A program made the translations under genes and the position numbers. Positions 58,671 through 64,000 of a stretch of DNA of 64,000 bases are shown one piece after another. The stretch covers positions 12,986 through 76,985 of the forward strand of contig DASYXI010000031.1 in the NCBI GenBank assembly GCA_035934995.1, read 5' to 3'. Below the pieces are notes generated by a model. That model ran no database searches. It had not been told where the DNA came from and saw only the letters and a program-made list of their open reading frames with translations. This DNA is from REEB95 sp035934995 (GTDB lineage: Bacteria; Pseudomonadota; Alphaproteobacteria; ATCC43930; CGMCC-115725). Each line of letters begins with the position of its first letter. Positions within the stretch are counted from its first letter, which is position 1.

Positions 58671-59231
58671 ATGGCCACCGGCGATCTGACGACGCTCGCC
58701 AACGTCAAGGCGTATCTCTCGCCGCCGTTGACGACGACCAATGACGACGCGCTGCTGACGCGTCTCGTCACGGCAGCGAGTCAGTTCATCCAAACCTGGC
58801 TCGGCCGCACCATCGCCGAGACGTCGTACACCGAAACCCGCAACGGCCAAGGCGGCACGCGGCTTTTCCTGCGCAACCGGCCCGTTGTCTCGGTTTCGTC
58901 CGTCACGGTCGACGGCGTCGCCATCGCGCCGGCATCCGGCCCCGGCCAGCCGGGCTATCTGTTCGACGACAGCGCGGTCTATCTCACGGGCACTGCCTTC
59001 ACCCGCGGTCAACAGAACGTCACCGTCGCCTACACCGCCGGCTACGCCGCGACGCCGCCTGAGCTCGAGCAGGCCTGCATCGCCCTCGTCGCGCTGCGCT
59101 ACAAGGAGCGCGACCGCATCGGCCAGGCGTCGAAGAACCTCGCGGGCGAAGTCGTGTCCTTCGCACAGAAGGACATGCCGGCCGACGTGCAGACCGCGCT
59201 CGATCAATATCGCGCGGTCGTGCCGGCATGA
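58671..59231 (+). CDS. Phage head-tail connector protein
   Basis: A 186-residue gp6-like connector. TLANVKAYLSPPLTTTNDDA, the ASQFIQTWLGRTIAE helix, RNRPVVSVSSVTVDGVAIAP and the tail QACIALVALRYKERDRIG are the family's pattern. It joins portal vertex and tail. It overlaps the downstream gene by 4 bases. Confidence 0.8.
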   Translation: MATGDLTTLANVKAYLSPPLTTTNDDALLTRLVTAASQFIQTWLGRTIAETSYTETRNGQGGTRLFLRNRPVVSVSSVTVDGVAIAPASGPGQPGYLFDDSAVYLTGTAFTRGQQNVTVAYTAGYAATPPELEQACIALVALRYKERDRIGQASKNLAGEVVSFAQKDMPADVQTALDQYRAVVPA

Positions 59232-59695
59232 TCGAAGTCACCATCTCGGCCGCCGACGTGCGCGGCCGGCTCGCTGCGTTGCCGCCGGCGCTCGCGTCGC
59301 GCCTGGCGGGCGTCGTCGCCACATTGGCGCAGCGTCTTTACGACCGCGTCGAAGACAATCTTTCCGGCGCGGTGCTGCAGCGCCGCTCCGGCCGTTTGGC
59401 GTCGAGCATTACGCAACAGGTCGATGGCCTTTCCGCGTCGGTGGGCTTCGATCCGTCCGCCGTGCCCTACGGCGCGGCGCAGGAATTCGGCGCCGACCTG
59501 CGCGCCCATCTGATCGCGGTCAAGAACGCCCGCGCGCTGTCGTTTGTCGTCGCGGGCCGGCGTGTGTTTGCGAAGCACGTCATGTTCCCCGGCGCGCATT
59601 TGCCGGAGCGCTCGTTCCTGCGCTCGGCGCTGGCCGATCTCGCGCCCGACATCGGCGCCGCCATCGCAGCCGCCGTCGCCGAGACCGTGCAATGA
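59228..59695 (+). CDS. HK97 gp10-type head-closure/tail protein
   Basis: A 155-residue protein. MIEVTISAADVRGRLAALPP and YDRVEDNLSGAVLQRRSGRL resemble HK97 gp10-like minor tail or head-closure proteins; PYGAAQEFGADLRAH is a frequent internal segment. Overlaps the previous stop by 4 bases and the next start by 4 bases. Function assigned from context and weak similarity. Confidence 0.7.
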   Translation: MIEVTISAADVRGRLAALPPALASRLAGVVATLAQRLYDRVEDNLSGAVLQRRSGRLASSITQQVDGLSASVGFDPSAVPYGAAQEFGADLRAHLIAVKNARALSFVVAGRRVFAKHVMFPGAHLPERSFLRSALADLAPDIGAAIAAAVAETVQ

Positions 59696-60114
59696 CCCGC
59701 GAGCCGGTTTATGTCGCGCTGTTCGCGCTGCTTTCGGGCGCCGCGTCCTTCGCCACTTCGTCGCGGCGACTCAGGCATTGGAGCGACGTCGGCCCGGCCG
59801 AGCAGCCGGCGCTCTTCGTCGTCCAGAAGAGCGAAACCGCCGAGCGCAAGGCCGGCCTGCCGGTGAAATGGCGCGCGTCCGTCGATGTGTACGTTTACGC
59901 CCACGCGCCGGACGAGGTGACATCGCCGGCGACCGTGCTCAATCCGCTGCTGGACGCGATCGAAGCGGCGCTCGCGCCGGCATCCGGCGCGGTGCAGACG
60001 CTCGGCGGCCTCGCGGCGCACGCCTGGATCGCCGGCAAGATCGAAACCGACGAAGGCGTCCTCGGCGGCCAGGCCGTCGCGATCGTGCCGGTCGAGATAT
60101 TGGTGGCGGATTGA
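59692..60114 (+). CDS. Tail completion protein (DUF3168-like)
   Basis: A 140-residue protein beginning TREPVYVALFALLSGAASFA, typical of the gp17/DUF3168 family that caps the head-proximal end of the tail tube. The start ATG 59692 overlaps the preceding TGA. The C-terminal WIAGKIETDEGVLGGQAVAI fits the same family. It is convergent with a reverse-strand gene at 60131. Confidence 0.78.
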   Translation: MTREPVYVALFALLSGAASFATSSRRLRHWSDVGPAEQPALFVVQKSETAERKAGLPVKWRASVDVYVYAHAPDEVTSPATVLNPLLDAIEAALAPASGAVQTLGGLAAHAWIAGKIETDEGVLGGQAVAIVPVEILVAD

Positions 60115-60130
60115 GCGCGGTAGCTGCGGG

Positions 60131-60646
60131 TCAGCCGAAATTCAGCCTTATCACCCGATCGATGATCTCGTCATCGAGATTTCTTAACGCGTGAGCGAGC
60201 TTCATGTGCTTCTTTGCCACCGCGATAGCCGTAACCACGCTCACGGCCATGCTTTTGCTCCACGGATAGCCCGCGTGGCGATAAGCGCATTCAGGTAACC
60301 GGCCTAACGCCGCGAAATAAGGTTTTTCCAATTCGGGCGGTATCGCTGGTCCGCCGTAGTCGACGCGGGCAATCTCGACGCAGGCAGGCAGTTGGAAGAA
60401 GTCGAAAGCGATTGGTCCTTCGACCGAAAGCATGATCCGCACGAGATGAGGAACGGTGGCGTACGACGCCGGATAAACATCGTCTCGGTGGCACAACGAC
60501 GACCATAGTGAGAACCACGGCTCGTCGTTGTATTCCTTCTTCGGCCGTGGATCGGCCTCCAGTTGCCGGAGCATGTCCGGTATGTCGCTCGCTTCGTGAT
60601 AGCAGTGACGAATGCGCCCCCACTCGGGTGAATCAAGCGGCAGCAT
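60131..60646 (-). CDS. HEAT-like / immunity-type protein of unknown function inside the tail module
   Basis: A 171-residue protein on the strand opposite to the phage genes. The pattern WGRIRHCYHEASDIPDMLRQ and PWFSLWSSLCHRDDVYPASY, then ATVPHLVRI, recalls HEAT/armadillo-like proteins often found next to polymorphic toxins. A GGAG 6 bases upstream of ATG 60646 supports the start. No partner toxin is adjacent. I think it is cargo, possibly an orphan immunity protein, but this is speculative. Confidence 0.65.
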   Translation of the reverse strand: MLPLDSPEWGRIRHCYHEASDIPDMLRQLEADPRPKKEYNDEPWFSLWSSLCHRDDVYPASYATVPHLVRIMLSVEGPIAFDFFQLPACVEIARVDYGGPAIPPELEKPYFAALGRLPECAYRHAGYPWSKSMAVSVVTAIAVAKKHMKLAHALRNLDDEIIDRVIRLNFG

Positions 60647-60803
60647 GCCTGCTCCGGTATGTCAGTCGCGGATGCAATGATCCTGCCGGCTTGAGCGTAA
60701 TCGCACAATGTTAAGTCGCGGGCGCTGAGCAACGCTCATTTTCGCGTCCGGCTTCTCGCCGTGCCCCTTTCTTCGCTCCAAAACCCCTAAAAGGACTCAC
60801 CCG

Positions 60804-61547
60804 ATGGCGATCTATTCCTTCGGCTCCGGCGTCTTGCTGGGCCAACGCACTGACGTGCCCGGCGCGACGCCGGTCAATTTCGGCCTGGTGCAGGAGGTCC
60901 AGCTCGATCTCCAGTTCACCACCAAGGAGCTCTACGGCCAGTATCAGTTTCCGCTCGCCATCGCGCGCGGCCAGGCCAAGGCGCAGGCCAAGGCCAAGAT
61001 GGCGCAGGTCTCGGGCCTCGCCTTCAATGCGCTGTTCTTCGGCCAGACGCTCGGGTCGGGCCAACTCGCCACCAGCTACGGCGAGGCCGGCACCGTGCCC
61101 GCGTCGTCGCCCTACACGGTGAGCGCCGTCAACGCCGCCACCTTCGTCGACGATTATGGCGTCGTCTACGCGGCAACCGGCCTGCCGCTCACCAAGGTCG
61201 CCGCCGGTCCGGCCGCCGGCCAATATAGCGAGTCCGCCGGTGTCTACACCTTCGCGTCGGCCGATGCCGGCAAGGCGGTGCTGCTCTCCTATACCTATTC
61301 GCTCGCCGGATCGGGCCAGCAATTCACCCTCGCCAATCCGCTGCTCGGCACCACGCCCACGTTTCAGGCACAGCTCTACACCAGCTTCCAGGGCAAGCCG
61401 GTCAACGTGAAGCTGTTCAACTGCGTCTCGTCGAAGCTCAGCTTCGCCACCAAGCTCGAGGATTTTTCCATTCCCGAGCTCGATTTCGATGTCTTCGCCA
61501 ATCCCGCCGGCAACGTCCTGGCGTGGTCTTTCGCGGAGGTGTCCTGA
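60804..61547 (+). CDS. Phage major tail (tube) protein
   Basis: A 247-residue protein. SFGSGVLLGQRTDVPGATPV and FGLVQEVQLDLQFTTKELYG, then a beta-rich C-terminus (VKLFNCVSSKLSFATKLEDF), are typical of tail tube proteins of siphophages. Ordered between tail completion and tail chaperone genes as in lambda-like and GTA-like modules. ATG 60804 has AAAAGGAC upstream. Confidence 0.78.
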   Translation: MAIYSFGSGVLLGQRTDVPGATPVNFGLVQEVQLDLQFTTKELYGQYQFPLAIARGQAKAQAKAKMAQVSGLAFNALFFGQTLGSGQLATSYGEAGTVPASSPYTVSAVNAATFVDDYGVVYAATGLPLTKVAAGPAAGQYSESAGVYTFASADAGKAVLLSYTYSLAGSGQQFTLANPLLGTTPTFQAQLYTSFQGKPVNVKLFNCVSSKLSFATKLEDFSIPELDFDVFANPAGNVLAWSFAEVS

Positions 61548-61565
61548 CGCGGTGCAACGCAAACT

Positions 61566-61658
61566 CACCACGGAGACACGAAGAGCACGGAGAAGAATTC
61601 TTGGCGCGCGAAGCGCGCCGAATCCTTTTCTCTCCGTGTCCTCCGTGTCTCCGTGGTG
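61566..61658. repeat. Compound dispersed repeat, copy 6 (arms only)
   Basis: The CACCACGGAGACACGAAGAG (61566-61592) left arm and CTCCGTGTCC...GTGGTG right arm (61632-61658) flank a short GGCGCGC-GAA-GCGCGCC hairpin in place of the usual REP core. The copy lies between tail tube and tail chaperone genes. Confidence 0.8.
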
Positions 61659-61680
61659 AAACCTTCTTTGGAAAGCACAA

Positions 61681-61986
61681 ATGCACGCCACCATCACCCT
61701 CGGCGCCCGCGATTACGCCATCCGGCCGCTCACGCTCGGTCAGCTCCGCGTCGTCCTGCCGGCCTTCGCCCGCGCTGCCAGGCTCAACGCCACCGACGGC
61801 ATCGACGCCGCGATCGATATCCTGGCGGCGGCGTTGGCCCGCGATCACGGCGATCTCACGCGCGACGTATTGCTCGAACTCGAAGCGACACCGCATGAAT
61901 TAGCGTCCGCCGTCGCCCGCATCGCCGCGCTCTCCGGCCTGGTGCCGAAGGACGGTGCAGCGGGGGAACCGCCGGCGGACCGGTGA
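61681..61986 (+). CDS. Tail assembly chaperone-like protein (GTA gp10 type)
   Basis: A 101-residue protein: HATITLGARDYAIRPLTLGQ, then a helical body (VVLPAFARAARLNATDGIDA). Position between tail tube and tape measure and the short follower gene with a GTGA overlap fit tail-assembly chaperones, which coat the tape measure. Functional assignment is by position and similarity of the opening motif. Confidence 0.65.
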   Translation: MHATITLGARDYAIRPLTLGQLRVVLPAFARAARLNATDGIDAAIDILAAALARDHGDLTRDVLLELEATPHELASAVARIAALSGLVPKDGAAGEPPADR

Positions 61987-62246
61987 ACTGGGCCGATCTC
62001 TACGCCCTCGTCGCGACGGGTTGCGGCTACACCTGGCCCGAGATCGACGCGATGAGCCTGTCCGCGCTGCGCGATTTGCTCGCTTACTGGTCGCGCCATC
62101 CGCCAGCGCATCTGCTGTTGGCAGCGGCGTTAAGGGTCACGCCCAGGCCCAGACCCGACCGCGCCACGTTCGCCGATCTCGCTGCGCTGGCGCCAAACGG
62201 TGTGCTGGCGCGACGCGACTCGGAAATCTCGAATTCGCAGCGATGA
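61983..62246 (+). CDS. Second tail assembly chaperone-like ORF
   Basis: An 87-residue ORF starting with GTG 61983, overlapping the previous stop by 4 bases: NWADLYALVATGCGYTWPEI and MSLSALRDLLAYWSRHPPAH. In many phages the chaperone gene pair is expressed by a programmed frameshift; here the overlap offers a coupling point instead. I see no clear slippery sequence. Function inferred by position. Confidence 0.6.
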   Translation: MNWADLYALVATGCGYTWPEIDAMSLSALRDLLAYWSRHPPAHLLLAAALRVTPRPRPDRATFADLAALAPNGVLARRDSEISNSQR

Positions 62247-62268
62247 GGTCTGGTGCGATTCCGAGTCG

Positions 62269-62532
62269 ATGGCGGATGATATTTTTGTGACCGCATTTGA
62301 AATCGTCGATCGCAACGCGGCAGCGGCGCCGGCGGACGATATCGTCGTCGCCCGACGCCGGATGCGGCATTTGGCGCCGTGGGACATCAAGCCGCTGCCG
62401 GTGATGCATTCGGCGATGGGCTCGTCGGACGGATTGTCGCCGCCGCAGCAGAACGAGCGCACCAAGGAACGCGGGCTCCAGTTGCTCGCCGTTCACATGT
62501 GGCAGGCGGCGGCCAAGACCGCGCTACGCTGA
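62269..62532 (+). CDS. Phage-module protein of unknown function
   Basis: An 87-residue protein (MADDIFVTAFEIVDRNAAAA; HLAPWDIKPLPVMHSAMGSS). It lies after the chaperone pair and before reverse-strand cargo. ATG 62269 was chosen over upstream codons as it gives a compact protein. No family recognised. Confidence 0.5.
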   Translation: MADDIFVTAFEIVDRNAAAAPADDIVVARRRMRHLAPWDIKPLPVMHSAMGSSDGLSPPQQNERTKERGLQLLAVHMWQAAAKTALR

Positions 62533-62544
62533 GCCCGGTCCGAA

Positions 62545-62793
62545 TCAGCCGTCGCCCTTCGACCAGCCCAGTTCGCGCATGCAAGCATTATAGAGGCGGC
62601 TGTCGGTGTGCCCCTCGCGGTAAAATCCGAGGAGGGGATTGACAAACACCGGTCCGCCCGGCCGCTCGGCTTCCTTAAGGCACTCCATCCGGTCTTCGCC
62701 GAACTGTTGCTGGCTCGCGCTCGGCGACCACGGGCCGCCGCACCCGGTTAGGCAAACCAGGCCGCAGCACAGCGCGAACCACCGAAGTGTCAT
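62545..62793 (-). CDS. Small lipoprotein
   Basis: An 82-residue protein with a lipoprotein signal TLRWFALCCGLVCLTGCGG (lipobox LTGC). The mature part (FGEDRMECLKEAERPGGPVF, LYNACMRELGW) has two further cysteines. ATG 62793 follows GGAG at 7 bases. It lies on the reverse strand within the tail module, beside the acyltransferase gene. Function unknown; candidate surface-exclusion or envelope protein, unproven. Confidence 0.7.
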   Translation of the reverse strand: MTLRWFALCCGLVCLTGCGGPWSPSASQQQFGEDRMECLKEAERPGGPVFVNPLLGFYREGHTDSRLYNACMRELGWSKGDG

Positions 62794-62895
62794 GGGCGCG
62801 CTCCGTCTCAAAAGCGCGCAACCACCTTATACCTCTGGCCGACAGGAGATGAGGGGACGCACGATCAAATTATCGGGAGCGTCGCCGTCTCGAAC

Positions 62896-63735
62896 TTAGG
62901 CGGCCTCGCGCGGCCAACGCTGGTGAAGCCACAGCCACTGCTCGGGCCGCCCCACGATCCACGCTTCGATCACCGCGTTGATGCGCGTCAGCGCCGCCCG
63001 TACGTTGTCGGCGGTGTCGCGCGTGTCGGTCAGCTCGATCGGCGGCAGAACGGTGAAGCGGAAACGGCTGCCGTTCAGGCGCTCGACCCGCACCGGCACG
63101 ATCGGACAGTTGAAGCGCAAGGCGAGCCGCGCGATCGCCGGCGCGGTCATGGCGTCATGGCCGAAGAACGGCACGGCGATGCCGTCGTTCATCTTCTGAT
63201 CGACCAGCATGGCGACGTGGCCGCCGCCGTGCAGATGGCGCAGCAGGTCGCGGCCGCCGTCGGCGCCCTTGGCGACGGCGCGGCGCGCCCGCATCCGGCG
63301 GCGCAGCACGCGGTCGGCCCATGGATTGTTCGACGCCCGGAACACCGACAGCAGCGACGCGCCGTACAGGCGATGGATGGTCGACGGTCCGACTTCCCAG
63401 TTGGCGAAATGACCGCCGAACAGGATCGCCGGCTGGCCCGTATCGCGCAGGCTGGCAATACCGTCGCCGTTGACGATCTCGACCCGCTCCGATCCGGCGG
63501 CGCAAATCGCGTCGAGGTGCGGAAACTCGGCGACCGAGCGGCCGAGATTGTCCCACATGCCGTGGACGATGCGGCGGTTCTGGGATTCGCTGTTGGCCGG
63601 CATGGCGCGGCGGAGGTTCTTCAAGGCGCGCCGCGAGATGCCGAGCCGCGGCCCGATCGTCCGCCCGAGCCAGCCGCCGACCGCCGACGCCCGGTCGACC
63701 GGCAGCGCGCCGAACGCCGCCAGGACCGCGAACAA
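62896..63735 (-). CDS. Lipid A biosynthesis-type acyltransferase (LpxL/LpxM family)
   Basis: A lysophospholipid/lipid A acyltransferase of 279 residues from TTG 63735. Motifs are the catalytic HX4D/E-type GGHFANWEVG, the substrate segment LVDQKMNDG...VPFFG, and the conserved PEQWLWLHQRWP. The frame stays open upstream to about 63850 and encodes RLRAALRQARHLAEAGALF, which looks like the family's normal N-terminus. No ATG or GTG occurs there; the possible starts are TTG 63735 or a rare ATT at 63801. It is in reverse orientation between tail chaperones and the tape measure, an odd site for an LPS enzyme. Confidence 0.85.
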   Translation of the reverse strand: MFAVLAAFGALPVDRASAVGGWLGRTIGPRLGISRRALKNLRRAMPANSESQNRRIVHGMWDNLGRSVAEFPHLDAICAAGSERVEIVNGDGIASLRDTGQPAILFGGHFANWEVGPSTIHRLYGASLLSVFRASNNPWADRVLRRRMRARRAVAKGADGGRDLLRHLHGGGHVAMLVDQKMNDGIAVPFFGHDAMTAPAIARLALRFNCPIVPVRVERLNGSRFRFTVLPPIELTDTRDTADNVRAALTRINAVIEAWIVGRPEQWLWLHQRWPREAA

Positions 63736-63884
63736 AGCCCCGGCTTCGGCCAGGTGACGCGCCTGGCGCAGCGCGGCGCGGAGTCGCTCGATGATTTGAA
63801 TCGTTGTCCCCGGTCGGCCGGTAAGTGGCCCGGCCGTTCGTAGCCTAGCACCAACTCGCCGCCGTTTGCCGCAAGGAAAGCACC

Positions 63885-64000
63885 GTGACCGATGATCAGA
63901 TCACCGTCGGCGTCGCCGCCGATATCGCGGATTTTACCGATGGCATGGAACAGGCGAGCGCCGCCGCCGATGCAACCTTCGGCCGCATCCGCGCCAGCGC
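63885..64000 (+). CDS. Tail tape measure protein, N-terminal start only
   Basis: The frame starts at GTG 63885 with AAGGAAAG upstream and reads TDDQITVGVAADIADFTDGM (EQASAAADATFGRI next), the usual opening of tape measure proteins. It runs off the right edge after 38 codons. It fixes the tail length in siphophages and GTAs. Confidence 0.75.
   Translation, partial: MTDDQITVGVAADIADFTDGMEQASAAADATFGRIRAS

Noticed and set aside
58885..59691. An upstream extension of the tail completion frame to 58885.
   Set aside because: The extension overlaps the connector and gp10-type genes and has no homology; the DUF3168-like start at 59692 with an ATGA overlap is much better.
1..64000. CRISPR arrays or Cas genes.
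   Set aside because: No evenly spaced direct repeats with unique spacers and no cas-like proteins were found; the repeats that exist are dispersed palindromes.
49300..64000. Phage integrase, repressor, lysis genes or attachment sites.
   Set aside because: None is visible in the window. The tRNA-Leu at 35273 has no repeated 3' end near the phage module, so I do not call a prophage boundary.

Overview
The window is GC-rich chromosomal DNA from an alphaproteobacterium, probably of the Rhodospirillales/Hyphomicrobiales type. The evidence is a CioAB-like cytochrome bd oxidase, Coq7, a PhaR regulator, a candidate GGAAC-N16-CGTT (EcfG-type) promoter, a MucR-like protein and an alphaproteobacterial style of phage head/tail genes. 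The genus cannot be read from the sequence.

Positions 1-12,060 hold one leftward operon: otsA, glgE, treS-maltokinase, glgB, glgX and the 5' part of treZ. It joins OtsA-, TreS- and TreZ-type trehalose routes to GlgE-type alpha-glucan synthesis, probably under general-stress control. From 12,212 to 24,048 follow envelope and stress genes (RlpA-like lipoglycan/DPBB protein, phospholipase D-like lipoprotein, SodB, MscS, CydAB), with a small catabolic patch (ferritin-like di-iron protein, VOC protein, two class II aldolases around an ACMSD-like amidohydrolase).

Positions 24,100-29,277 form a coherent regulon. A TetR gene lies between a periplasmic solute-binding protein and an SDR / aryl-AMP-CoA ligase / amidohydrolase operon. 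Near-identical palindromic operators lie at both target promoters. Positions 29,352-44,802 carry mostly housekeeping genes (cold shock protein, GMC oxidoreductase, MetF, FAH-family hydrolase, Coq7, DsbB, DedA, tRNA-Leu, PEP carboxylase, Rieske oxygenase). They also include an unusual protein that combines a MucR-like N-terminus, an AT-hook and a degenerate cold-shock domain, and a PAS-GGDEF-EAL protein. Positions 44,909-49,303 hold a frameshifted methyltransferase, PhaR, a PHA-synthase-like hydrolase that overlaps its upstream neighbour out of frame, and a Sel1 protein, interspersed with dispersed palindromic repeats.

From about 49,850 to the right edge is a rightward phage-like head/tail cluster: terminase small and large subunits, portal, prohead protease, major capsid, connectors, tail completion, tail tube, tail assembly chaperones and the start of a tape measure. 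No integrase, repressor or lysis gene is visible, so it could be a prophage (complete or remnant) or a gene-transfer-agent-like unit. Reverse-strand cargo genes break it up at three places: two TPR proteins, an orphan HEAT-like protein, and a lipoprotein plus a lipid A-type acyltransferase. The most striking feature is the portal protein. Its C-terminus carries a proline-rich linker and a domain that resembles polymorphic toxin type 37, and an ATGA-coupled downstream gene is positioned like an immunity gene.
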